Below are positions 6,813-16,647 of a stretch of DNA of 19,149 bases, in pieces (the stretch's first letter is position 1; the number at the start of each line of letters is the position of its first letter). The notes beneath the pieces are model-generated. The model was not told the origin of the DNA and ran no database searches. It worked only from the letters and a program-made list of their open reading frames with translations. Position numbers and translations under genes: made by a program. The stretch is from Prasinococcaceae sp. CCMP 1430 (taxonomy: Eukaryota; Prasinodermophyta; Palmophyllophyceae; Prasinococcales; Prasinococcaceae). The DNA lies in NCBI GenBank assembly GCA_013416795.1, contig RQSC01000028.1:1139450-1158598 (forward strand), given 5' to 3'.

Positions 6813-9800
6813 ATGTTCGGCGGCGGAGGTACGCGCGCGCTGCGCGGCGCGATGCGATCGCGCCGGGCACGGCGGGGTGGGGCGGACTCGTGAGGGGAGG
6901 GGATGGGGACGGGCGAAGGGGGCGGCGCGCATAGGCGTTTGCATGCGCGTTGTGCATGAGTGTGCGCGGGCGTAGTTGGGCGAAGAGCGCTCGAACGCGC
7001 CCCCTTAGGCCCGCGCGCGTCCGCTGCGAAAATGCGCGGCAAGGGCGTGCACGAGCCGCGACGAGCGCGCCCACCCGCGCATCAATGCTGCAGCTGACAC
7101 GCGCCGCTTGCGATCGGCGCGCCCGCGCAGCATTCGGCGGCGGCGGCGGCGCATTTGGCGCCAAGCCCGCCACCCCTGCTTTCGGTGCGACACCTGCGCC
7201 CGCAACCGGCTTCGGCGCGCCGGCGACAGCTGGCGGCTTCGGCACGCCCGCGGCCGGCGGCTTCGGCGCGGCAGGAGGAGCGACCCCGGGCGGTGCGTTC
7301 GGTCAGGCGGCGCAGCCGGCCGGGGGCGCATTCGGGGCATCGGGGAGCCCGGGCGCGTTTGGCCAGCCCGCGACTGCGGGGGCCTTCGGCGCGACAGGTG
7401 AGCGGCGCGCCGCAGGGGCGACCGCCAGATGCGCCCAGCCTCGCCACAAGCCGGAGGGGAACCCTAACACTGACTGTGCCGCGCTGCGTGCATCCTGCGC
7501 CACCACCGCACGCCGCGGCTGCCCAGCGCCTGCAGGCGGTGCCTTTGGCTCGGTGGCCACGCCCGGTGCCTTTGGCTCGGCGCCGGCCGGCGGTGGCTTC
7601 GGTTCGGCGCCAGCCACCGGCGCTTTCGGTGCAGCGCCCGCAGGAGGTGCGTTTGGCCAGCCGTCACCCGGCGCGAGCGCATCGCCGTTCGGGACTACCG
7701 CGGCGCAGCCAGCTGGCGCGTTCGGCGCGGCTGCGGCCTCGCCCGGAGGCGCATTCGGTGCCGCTGCGCCTGCTGCGGGCGGCGCCTTCGGCGCACCGGG
7801 CGCCGCTGCATCGCCCTTTGGCAGCAGCCCGTCGGCCGGCGGCGCATTCGGAGCTGCGGGCGGAGCGTTTGGTGCCGCAGCTGGCACGGCAGGCACGCGC
7901 AACCCGCCGTATGTGGTGACTTCCGAGGCAGACTCGTCCGCGCAGGGGGGTAAGCTTAACTACCAGAGCATTTCAGCCATGCCAGCTTACAAGGGCAAGT
8001 GTGTGGAAGAGCTGCGCTTCGAGGACTATCAGCGCAACGACAAGGGCGGCGCGTCCGGGGTCGCCTCCCCCGGTGGCGCGTTCGGCGCGCAGCCAGCTGC
8101 GCCGGGAGCTTTCGGCACTACGCCCGGTGGTGCTTTTGGAGCGCCTGCCGCGGCGTCGCCAGGATTCGGCGCGCAGCCGGCGGCGACGGGCGCGTTTGGC
8201 GCGCCGGCGACCGGCGGCGCATTCGGTGCCCCGGCTGCCTCGACGCCCGGCTTCGGTGGCTTTGGCACCGCCGCATCTACGGCGGCCACCCCGGCGTTCG
8301 GGCAGGCGCAGCCTGCAGCTGGCGCATTCGGCGCAGCGACGCCTACAACAACCGCTGGTGCTGGCGCTGGTGGGCTCTTCGGCGCACAGACGCCTGCTGC
8401 GGGCTCAGCTTTCGGCGCCGCAACCGCAACCCCTGCAGCTAGTGGGGCGTTCGGCGCGACCACGCCCGCGTTCGGTGCGCAGCCGGCAGGGGCATCGCCC
8501 GCATTTGGGGCTGCGGCCACACCTGCGGCGACGACCCCGGCCTTTGGTGGCTTCGGCACCGCGTCGCAGCCGGCGGCCACGCCCGGTGGCACTGGCCTCT
8601 TTGGTGCGTCCGCCACAACCCCGGCGTTCGGTGCGGCAGCACCTACGTCGACACCGTTTGGCGCGGCAGCGACCCCCACGCCTGTCGGCGCCGCGCCGGC
8701 CTTTGGTGCGGCCACTACCGCTGCGTCGCCCGGGCTCGGGGGCTTGGGGGCAACGTCGTCTCCCTTCCCCGCGACATCGGCAGCACCAGCCACAGGAGGT
8801 CTCTTCGGTGCCGCGGCACCGGCAGCGGGTGGAGGCCTCTTCGGTAGTACCGCCACACCTGCGGCGCCTTCCGCGTTCGGAGCTACGACGCCTACGCCAG
8901 CGCTGGGTGGTGGTCTCTTCGGCGCGCAGAAGCCAGCCACGCCCGCGTCCGGCGGCCTCTTCGGAGCACCCGCTGCGACTGCGGCGGCTACGACGCCCAT
9001 CACTGGAGCAGGGACCACCAGCCTCTTCGGGGGGCCCGTCGGCCCCGCGATCGGGGGGCCCGTGGGCCCGCCTGCACTGCCACCTGCAAACACCCTCCAG
9101 CCGATCGCTACGACGCCAGGGCTGACCCCCACGACAGGCGCGCTCTCGCTGGCACAGCCCGGTTCGCCGTACCCCGCAACGCCTGCTGTGCCTACGCTCG
9201 GAGCCGCAGGTGCGCCTGCCGGCAAGGTGCCAACCCCGGGGACGGTTTCCTCGCTCGTGCCGGGCGGATACATGGGCCAGTCGCCCGCCGTCGTGTTTGC
9301 GCCTCGCCGCGTCACCCCGCTCAGCCAGATGAAGGTGCGCGTGCGCAAGAACCAGCAGTCACCGGCCGCCGCCGCGGCGCAGGCCGCTGCAGCCACGCTC
9401 TCTGAGGCGGACGGCGGGATGTTTTCCGCGCAGCCACTCGGCCCTGCGTATGCGAAGCCCGCGGCGCGCGACAATCCCCGGGCACTCTTCATTCGAAAGA
9501 CGGACAAGAAGCAGCAGCTCGAGGCCGTCGCCTCGCCGATGCCCGCTGGCACGCTCGCGCTCCCTGGCCCGGGCGAGGCCGAGCAGGCCAACGGTGGCAC
9601 TCCGACAACGATCAGCATTGTGCGCGCTGGCAGGCGCGTCGGTGATGAGCCGGCCGCGCGCGACGAGACGCCGCAACCCGCACACGCGAGGAACGGCGAA
9701 AATGGGGCGGCGGATGACGCTCCTCCAAGCGTGCCTAAGCTCGGATGCGACGGCAAGCACGACGACTACGAGATGTGGCCATCTGCAGAAGAATTGGCGA

Positions 9801-12800
9801 CGGCAGCCCGCGAATCGGCCGACGCACTCAAGCACGTTGAGGGCTTCACAGTCTCGCGCAGCAAGTTTGGTTCGGTGAAGTGGATCGGCGAAACCAACGT
9901 GAACGGGTTGGACCTCGACAAGATCATCCGCTTTTACCCAGCTGGCGTCGAGGTGTACAAGGACGCTGACGGCAAGGCGCTTGCAGACAAGCCCGCGCGC
10001 GGCTCGGGCCTCAACCGCCCTGCCATTGTCACCCTTTGCAACGTGCACCCTAAGAGCGGGCCTGTCCTGTCGGCGCGGAAGCTCGAGAAGTGGGTGGAGA
10101 GGCTCAAAGAGCAGTGCACGAAGATGGGTGCGACCTTTCGTGGCTATGACGCGGAGATTGATGGCGGGACGTGGAGCTTCCGTGTGGAGCACTTCAGCAC
10201 GTATGGACTGGATGAGGACTTCTTTGCAATGGACGACGAGGACGACGAGACCGGCGAGCCGGGGATGGCGGAGGATGACGAGATCGATGCTGTGCTCGTC
10301 AAGCGTCCCGGTGAGGAAGGGGAGGTCACCCTGGGCATGCCCAGCATGGATGTGGACAGCGAGGATGATCCGGTGGAAGAGGACCCACCCGTCCCGACTG
10401 CGCCATTGCCGCCGCCATCGGCTGGTGCGCTGCCCGCTGAGATTGGCCGGGCGCACGGCTTTGACCCTGAGCGTGCGTCGGAACTGCACGACGCCCTGTT
10501 TCTCACGGACGGTGCGGTGGCGCAGGATGTCTACGGGCAATCGCCGCCGTCCGTACCACCCCCAGCAAAAAAGTCTCGACCTGAGCCGGCTGTGCCAATC
10601 ACGGCCTCGGCGGCGGCTACCGCCGCCGCGGCCCCCGCGCGCCGCGCCGCCGCTCCCTTTTCGGCGCCTAACAGCTCCGATTTGTTCGTCGCGGGAGGCG
10701 CTGTTGATGCCGCACTGTTGCTGGGAAAGTCAACTCGCGTAGGTTGGGGACCGGGCCTGGCTTTCGTGCACGCGTGCCCGCGCTCGGCGAGCGACGTGGC
10801 TGCTCTTGCAAACGAGGCGCGCCTGAAAGGCGAGGAGCCCCCTGTGAGCGCTCCCCGCGAGCGTGTCAACGCTCAGATCCGCACTGAGCGCGTGGTGGTT
10901 GACTCGGCCATTGCAAGGGGCGCACCGGGCGCGCGCGCGAGCCTGCTGGCGTCGGACGCTGTGGCGACACAGACACGCTCTCGGGTGCTGAGGGCGCGCT
11001 ACGAGGAGCTGCTGAAGGTTGCATGGGAGAATTGCTCGATTGACGAGGCGGAGGGCGAAGCGTCGAGTGGTACCCAGACTGGGCCGCGCTGGAAGCAGTG
11101 CCCACCCGCAGCTGGTCTGAGCCAGCTTTGCGATGAGTATGAGGCTGCCGTGGAGCGGGAGAGTGAGGTGTGCACAGGCGCAGGCGGCCCTCGCCAGGAG
11201 GTGATGCAGGAGCGCTCGGACGAGTGGAAGGCGCACGCGCAGACGTGGCACCTGATTCGCACGCTCTTTGCCAGGCTTCCCGGTGGGCTCGGCGCCGACG
11301 GCGGTGACGATATGGACGGTGGCGAGGATGCATCAAGGCCGCCAATGGCGTCCGCATCTTCGTGGGGTCCATACGAAGCGGCACGCCGCCGCGCGCTGCT
11401 CAGCGAGTGGTTTGCGTGCCACACTCGCGAGAATGCCGACATTGATGCTGACAGCGAGGGCACCGCCGCTGCCATGGCCGGCATTGAAGCGCTGGTCGCG
11501 GCCGCCAAGGTGTGCGAGACCTCGGCGGCGCCGGTGCTCGTGGCCGCGCTCGTTCGTGCCAATGCAAAGTTCGCGACGACGAGCGCGCTCCTCGACGCTT
11601 CGAAAAATGATGCGGATGCCCTGAGGGCGGCAGCCGTGGCGGCCGCGTACGAGCTCGCAGGCGACGACGCGGACCCTGACGGTGCCGCGGACGCGCTGCT
11701 CCAGGCGTGCCGCTCGGACTCGGCTGTGAATGCTGCTGAGGCGGCTCCGCGGCTCCGTGCCGTCCTCCACATGCTGAGTGGGAACCAGGTGTCACGCGCC
11801 ACCGAGGCGTCTGCCCAGCTTGGCGATGTCCGGCTCGCCTCGCTCATCGCGAGCGTGGGCTGCGGGCGTGCTTCCCGCGAATGGCTGCAGGTGCAGGTCG
11901 AGCGGTGGGAGGAGGCTGGTTTCTTCAACGCTCCGGGTCGCTTCCACCCCGAGCGCGTGCGCCTTTATCGGCTGCTCGCAGGCGATATTAGAGGCGCGGC
12001 TGCCGGCGCGATCAAAGATGACTGGAAGCGCGCAGTCGGCCTCCGTCTGTGGTTCGGCGCCGGCGCGGGCGCCACGGGGTCAGAGACATGCATGGCGGAC
12101 GCGCTTGCCGAGTACGCCGAGGCGGAGCGCGACAAGTGCGCCTCGGCGCCGCCGCCGCTGCCTGCGTACGCGGAGCGGCGCGCTGCGGCCGGCATGCCAG
12201 CCGCGTGCATGCACGAAGATCTGGCGTACCACCTGCTGCAGCTTGGCTGCGCTGGCACAAGCTACGAGGCTGGCACGGCCGGCGACCCGCAGAGTGGCAA
12301 CGCGCTCGGACGCATGCTCTGCCCTGAGGGCCACGTGGCCAACGCCTTGGACCACCGCTTGAGCTGGGCGGCCCTTTGCACGCTGACAGCGTGCGGTGCG
12401 CTGCCCGCGGCCGTTGGCCAGAGCAGCGCGGCTGCCGCTGTGCACGCGGCCTTTGCGTCGCAGCTTGAGGTCCTGGGCCTGCCGCACTGGGCGGCCTTTG
12501 TGGCGCTGCACACGCCGCCGTCACTCGGCCACGGGCGCGGCGAGAGCGCGTGCCCACCCGCGGCGAGAGAAGCCTGCGTGCGTGAGATGCTCGGACGCAC
12601 GGCGCCGCTGTGGGTAGCAGACCCCGCTCTGGAGCAGGCATTGCACACGGTGGCGCACGTGCCGCTTGAGTGGGTACAGGCCGCGCGCGCACAGCTCGAG
12701 GCCTATCGGGGTAGCGCACCCCGCCTCGCGGTGGCCAGCGCTGCACAGATCGAGGCTCGCGCGCAAGGCGAAGCGCACGCGACGCTGCTGCGTCGTGTGG

Positions 12801-13300
12801 CTGCGCCGCTGCTGCTCGCCGGTGCCGACGGCGTCAAGCGCCTGGAGGAGCTACTCGAGCTGCTCGGCCAGTCAGAGGCGATGATCGCACGCTGGGGCGA
12901 CGGCGGCGGCGCTCTGGTGGCCGCTCTCGAGGCCGCCCGCGCGCTTGCCGCCGTCTCACAGAACGGCGGGGACGAGCTCGACCGGCTCACGGAAGCGGCG
13001 ATGGCAGCCTGTGAGCGTCTCACCGTTGCGGCGAAGCTGTGGCGCGATGCCCCGCCGCGCGACGCGCCTGTGCCGGCAGCACTCGCCACCGCCACAGGCG
13101 AGCTCCCGGGCGAGCTGCCCGCCGCGACGCTCGCGGCTGCGCTCGCCGCGCTTGCCGAAGAGTTGGTCAGCGCCCTCTACACGCGCGAGGGCAACACGGC
13201 GCGGGCGCACGCCGCCGCGCTCGCCGCTCCCCTGGCGCCCGAGCGCCGCGAGGTGCACGTCATGCACGCCGCGAGCGCCTTCCTCGAGATGCGCGCATGA
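6813..13300 (+). CDS. NUP98: Nucleoporin NUP98-NUP96 precursor
   Basis: Exons 6813-6828, 7131-7397 and 7536-13300 give a 2015-aa protein. The start MFGGGAFGGGGAFGAKPA is only obtained by splicing a 16-nt first exon to 7131. Residues 1 to about 595 carry FG repeats, mostly GAFG at first and GLFG later, which form the selective barrier of the nuclear pore. At about 233-265 they are interrupted by a GLEBS motif (YQSISAMPAYKGK...VEELRFEDY), the binding site for RAE1/Gle2. The autoproteolytic domain runs from about 828; the cleavage motif His980-Phe981|Ser982 (EHFSTYG) is intact, so the chain should split into NUP98 (981 aa) and NUP96 (1034 aa). NUP96, a scaffold subunit of the Y-complex, begins with an acidic stretch. 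It contains RVGWGPG near 1162 and an alpha-solenoid with the conserved RFHPERVRLYRLLAGD. The third exon is continuously open. It converges on the RING-CH/UPF0301 gene. Confidence 0.96.
6829..7130 (+). other. Intron 1 of NUP98-NUP96 (302 bp)
   Basis: Donor GAG|GTACGC at 6829, CTGAC at 7094-7098, acceptor GCGCAG|CATTCGG at 7130, phase 1. Both flanking exons encode FGGGG-type peptide, which supports the junction. Confidence 0.85.
7131..9040 (+). repeat. FG-repeat coding region
   Basis: Many degenerate GGCGCNTTCGG-type units encode GAFG and GLFG peptides separated by Ala/Pro/Thr spacers. Before the GLEBS motif the units are almost all GAFG; GGLFG units appear only after it and dominate towards the end. 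The composition also creates a long but meaningless antisense open frame (about 8029-9756). Confidence 0.9.
7398..7535 (+). other. Intron 2 of NUP98-NUP96 (138 bp, frame-neutral)
   Basis: Donor ACAG|GTGAGC at 7398 and acceptor CTGCAG|GCGG at 7535; CTAAC (7464-7468) and CTGAC (7470-7474) lie inside. Splicing restores the FG pattern GAFGATG-GAFGS. Unspliced, it reads through 46 codons without a stop, giving an Arg/Ala/Cys-rich stretch unlike the surrounding FG repeats. Confidence 0.85.
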
Positions 13301-13439
13301 CAGCGGCGCGTGCGCCCTCAACACATTCTTAGTGCGCCTTCGACCGCGCTGCGACCGCTTGCGCTCCTGTAACGAGATGCGTACACACGCAATTTATCTG
13401 CACCTCAACTAGCTAGAGACTACACCCACAAAGAAAGCG
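13301..13439. promoter_or_regulatory. Shared 3' region of NUP98-NUP96 and the RING-CH/UPF0301 gene
   Basis: In 139 bp, a TGTAA occurs on the plus strand (13369-13373), and a TGTAC on the minus strand (13385-13381) within CGTACACACGC. An AT-rich run AATTTATCTG lies between the two stops. These are plausible 3'-end signals for the two genes. Confidence 0.35.
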
Positions 13440-15138
13440 CTACGCCCTGCTGCCGCTGGTGCCGCTGGCATTGCCGGTGCCGCGCGGCGGCCCGCTCTGC
13501 TCCTCCATTTGGTGTTCAGCTATTGTGTACGCAGCCTGCTCATGGGCACGGACGTCCGCTCGCTGTTGCGCAGACACGGGGTCGGTCTCCTCCCTCTGTT
13601 GGCGCTGGCGTCGAAGTCTTGCTGCTTCCCGCACCATGTCATCAGTCATTTCGGACACCGGCGCGTAGACAGCTCTGCCGTCGAGAGCGGCCCAGCGTTT
13701 GCTTGGGGGAAGCACAACATCGTCGGTGATTGCTCGGCAGAGTCCCCAATGCCCCCTGGCAATTTCTCCGAGCAGCTGGGTGCGCGACCACTGCGCATCG
13801 CCCCAAAAGCAGAACACGCGACCATACGGGCCTTCCCCTGGGACGAGATTGTCGGGCTTGACCTTGTACCCCTCGCCGCTGCGCAGTCTCACGTCCCACC
13901 TCCCACTCGCCGTGTCAAACAGGAGAGCGATACCCTGCTCACCATTGAGCTCGGGCTTCGCCTTGAGCCCTTGCAGGGTCACGCTCTGTCCACCTGAGAC
14001 CACTGCCGCGTTTGAAAGCTTGACACCCATCGCTGCGGCTGCCGCACGCCGCGTGTTCATAGCGCGTGAGTGTGCCAGCGTCAGGGCCTGCTCGAGTGAC
14101 TGGACAACTGCCCAGCCGATGGGGGCGCCTCCCGGCACCACGCAGCACGCCAGCTCTTTGTCGTTGCACGGCCCGCCAAGGTAGTGAACCACATCGACCT
14201 CGGCAGCCCCAGGGTACTTGCTTGCGACATCGTCCACGATCAGGGTGACAAAGTCTGGCTTCGGTGGCATTTTGATCGGTCGAGTCAGATTGACTGCCGC
14301 GATGTGGTCTGACCCGCCTTCGTTGTCCTCATCCGTGCCCAGGACCACTGTTGCGGGCAGATCGTCGAGCGCGTCGAGCGCTGCGATGATAGCTGCAGGG
14401 GCAGCATCCTCCTGGACATGGCCCTCGAGCGCCTTCTCTCCGCGCACGCGTAGCGTGCGGCCTCGCAGCTTGATGGTGCCGTCTTTTTCAAGGGCGCGCT
14501 TCAAGGCCTCGACGTCGCCGCGGTCGCGCACTTCTAGGTGGACATCGTGCTCGTCGGCCTCAACCGCCGTAATGAGGTATGCGCCTCGCACCCAATGGTC
14601 GTACCCGCACGCACTCCGTTGAAGAACGCTCATGTGGCGAAGGGCCTGCACCAGCTCGTACGAAAAGCTGTCGGCCGCGGAGATGATGCAACTGGGCTCT
14701 AACAGCGCGGCGATCTCAGCGCCGGTGAAGGACTGCATCAGCTCGAAACGCGTGGGCGGCGGGCACGTGTAGGGCGCGCGACACACATTGCAAACGTGGT
14801 GCCGCTCGTCGTCCTCGCGGTAGAACGCTGGATGCGTCGGCTGGTCCACCTGTCGGCCGCAAAAAGCACAGCATCGGGTGTGGTCAGCACACCACAGCCA
14901 ACGCTCGCGAGGCCGCACGCAGGCGGGCATGCGCAGAGCGCACGTACGCGTGCGCGCGGCAATGCGCGTACGGCGGCCAACTCACCAGAACCATGCGCTG
15001 CCAGCGCCTCAAGCACTCAAGATGCACCCACTTTTGTCCCCCGCTGCACTTGCACGGCGAGATAAGCGGCCCATCCTCGGGCCCGCCGAAGCAGTACCGG
15101 CAGAGCCGCTCATCGTCGCACTCGTCGCACGCCGCCAT
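13440..15138 (-). CDS. RING-CH protein fused to a UPF0301 (AlgH/YqgE)-like region
   Basis: Exons 14986-15138 and 13440-14849 give 520 aa, starting at ATG 15138 (MAACDECDDERLC). A complete C4HC3 RING-CH domain spans the junction: Cys13, Cys16, Cys29, Cys31, His39, Cys42, Cys71, Cys74. This domain recruits ubiquitin-conjugating enzymes (MARCH-type E3 ligases). Unlike MARCH proteins, no transmembrane helix follows. Instead, from about residue 90 there is a UPF0301-like region: VNLTRPI near 238, HYLGGPC near 273, and WGDAQWSRTQLLGEIARGHW near 400-420, which matches the GW..GQL..E...W ending of bacterial AlgH/YqgE proteins. Within it lies a small module (about 341-387; LKAKPELNG...GRWDVRL...VKPDNL) resembling a motif often repeated in algal and dinoflagellate MYND or ankyrin proteins. 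The C-terminus is Arg/Gln-rich. The function is unknown; a soluble E3 ligase with an unusual substrate module is an inference. Confidence 0.75.
14850..14985 (-). other. Intron of the RING-CH/UPF0301 gene (136 bp)
   Basis: Donor TCTG|GTGAGT at 14985, CTGAC (minus strand, 14887-14883), acceptor TTTTTGCGGCCGACAG at 14850, phase 0. Splicing completes the RING-CH domain by joining its first six metal ligands to CNVC in the second exon. Confidence 0.9.
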
Positions 15139-15285
15139 GCAGCGCACCGAGGCGGTCGAGCCCGGCGTGCTGAGGCCCCGCGGCCGGGCCCGCACGCAGC
15201 TCCACACACGCACCCCGGCGGCGGGGGTGGAGTGTGTGTGTGTGGGGGGGGGGAAGGGAACGTGCTGCAGGAAAGCAGCTCCGAC

Positions 15286-15324
15286 CCACCAACACCAACC
15301 CACCACCACCCACCACCACCCACC
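15286..15324 (+). repeat. CCACCACCCA-type tandem repeat
   Basis: A run of CCACC/CCAAC units, with CACCCACCACCAC repeated without interruption in the last 25 bases. It lies about 150-190 bp upstream of the RING-CH start on the opposite strand. Confidence 0.85.
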
Positions 15325-15353
15325 GATGATGGCGAGCGTCAGCCCGGACGACG

Positions 15354-15383
15354 ACAACAACAACAACAACAACAACAACAACA
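15354..15383 (+). repeat. (ACA)10 trinucleotide microsatellite
   Basis: About ten perfect ACA/CAA units, preceded by GACGAC. It would be GTT-rich in RNA from the minus strand if transcription of the RING-CH gene starts upstream of it. Confidence 0.9.
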
Positions 15384-15782
15384 CCGACCCCTCATCATCA
15401 AGCCGCCGCTCGCGCCTGCGGCGCCTGGCGGCGAGGCTGGTCGTGTTCGGCTTCGACGGCGCGGGCGACGGCCGCGGCGAGCTGCCGGCGCACGCGCGCC
15501 GCTGCCGCGCGCAGGCGCCGCGCGAGCGCTGCGCCGCCGCCGCGCGCGTGGCGCGTGCTGTGTGGTCGGCGCGGTATTGTACTGCAGGGGCGCGCAAAAA
15601 AATGCGAGCACAGCATACGAAAGTGGCGCCACTGCGCGTACGGGCGCCGCTGCGCGCGCGCGCACCGCCGGGCCCCGCTGCCGTCTCCCTGTGACACTCG
15701 GCGCGCTCCTCTCTCTGTGTCTTCCCTCTTCTCTCCCATTCTCGCCGCTGGGTGCGCGCGCTGCGCGCGCCCGTTGCGCGGG

Positions 15783-16505
15783 ATGGCCGGTGGCGGGCTG
15801 ATCATCACTCGCCACAAGAGCTGGAACCCCGGCAGCCGTGCGGCGCGAGCGCGCGTCGCCAACGACGAGGCGGCCGAGGCCGAGCGACGGAGGGACGAGG
15901 GCGAGCGGCGCCTGGAAGCGGACGCGGCGGCGCGCCTCGAGAAGCTGCGACGGCGCGCTGGAAAGAGGGGCACAGCAAAGCAGTTTGACGAGAGTGGCAA
16001 CGAGCCCGGACATGCGCGCATCGGGGGACGCAGGGGCGAGCGCGGCGGAGATGGGCACAAGCGCGGACGCGATGAGTCTGCGCCTGAGGTCGAGCAAGGA
16101 GACCCCCATGGTGACAGGCGCTCGGCGAAACGCGCACTCGGTCGTGAGCCGACGCGCGATGAGCTTCGACACGCTGAGAGCTTCCGCCGTGACAGCGCGC
16201 TCGGCGGCAGAGCACGCGAGCGACAGCGGCCGTGGTACGCGCTCCCGCGTGAGCCTGACAGCGTGCGCGCCGCTGGAGTCGGCACTGGCTCCGGCGGGGC
16301 GGCACCCACCGGACACTACGAGCGCGAACAGGCACGAGAGCTGCGCCGCGAGGGTGTGTGGAGCCCCGAGCCGCCCGCCCCAACCCGCGCGCCCCCCGCC
16401 GGCGGCCCGCTCACAGGCATCGCCCGGCTGCGGGCGGAGCGCCTTGCGCGGGAAGAGGCCGAGCGAGGAAAGGCACAGCGCGTGCTCGCTCGTGGCGGCC
16501 GCTAG
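15783..16505 (+). CDS. CIR_N domain protein, LENG1-like
   Basis: A single-exon product of 240 aa. Residues about 5-58 match the CIR N-terminal domain: a short hydrophobic lead (GGLIITRHKSWNP), then a charged helix with the ARVANDEA and EAERRRDEGERRLEAD pattern ending LEKLRRRAG. The KSW and the R-V-x-x-DE-A motif are typical. CIR_N occurs in the corepressor CIR1 and in LENG1 and other spliceosome-associated proteins. The short total length, the internal PWY motif near residue 149 and a charged C-terminal helix point to LENG1 rather than CIR1. It is probably nuclear and RNA-processing-associated; the exact role is unproven. The Met used is the first ATG in frame with the domain. It converges on the SOD-like gene 142 bp away. 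Confidence 0.75.
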   Translation: MAGGGLIITRHKSWNPGSRAARARVANDEAAEAERRRDEGERRLEADAAARLEKLRRRAGKRGTAKQFDESGNEPGHARIGGRRGERGGDGHKRGRDESAPEVEQGDPHGDRRSAKRALGREPTRDELRHAESFRRDSALGGRARERQRPWYALPREPDSVRAAGVGTGSGGAAPTGHYEREQARELRREGVWSPEPPAPTRAPPAGGPLTGIARLRAERLAREEAERGKAQRVLARGGR

Positions 16506-16647
16506 CAGCGGAGGGCACCGCTGCCCGTACGCCGTCATTGTATGTACACTTACTGTACTTTTATATCGTGCGGCCACGGTCTTGGCCGCGACAGACCCGC
16601 CGCGAGAGGGATAGGAGCGGCAGCCTCGAGCGCTACCCGGGCCGCAT
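16506..16647. promoter_or_regulatory. Shared 3' region of the CIR_N and SOD-like genes
   Basis: An AT-rich core (16536-16570) holds the palindrome TGTACA (16543-16548) and a second TGTAC (16554-16558) followed by TTTTATATCG. The TGTA motif is thus available to both convergent transcripts as a possible polyadenylation element. Confidence 0.35.

Larger units (their letters stand above)
15139..15782. promoter_or_regulatory. Divergent intergenic region between the RING-CH/UPF0301 and CIR_N genes
   Basis: These 644 bp hold three simple-sequence tracts (GT/G near 15229-15252, CCACCACCCA near 15286-15324, ACA near 15354-15383) and a CT-rich stretch just before the CIR_N start. Open frames cross it on both strands, including a poly-Leu run on the minus strand made only by the ACA repeat. 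Nothing in them resembles a protein domain, so promoter and 5' UTR is the best reading. Confidence 0.45.

Noticed and set aside
8029-9756. 575-codon open frame antisense to the NUP98 FG region, Pro/Ala-rich
   Set aside because: It is the complement of the GC-rich FG repeats; the sense strand encodes a clear NUP98. The antisense product has no domain and only repeats a GAPKAPPA-like pattern.
9359-10540. 393-codon minus-strand frame antisense to the NUP98 autoproteolytic domain
   Set aside because: The sense strand has the conserved domain with the HFS cleavage motif; the antisense frame is a codon-bias shadow.
14884-15597. Minus-strand extension upstream of the RING-CH/UPF0301 start, with a poly-Leu stretch that mimics a membrane helix
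   Set aside because: The Leu run is only the ACA microsatellite read on the other strand, and the Trp/Val run comes from the CCACC repeat. The ATG at 15138 next to the RING-CH domain is the simpler start.
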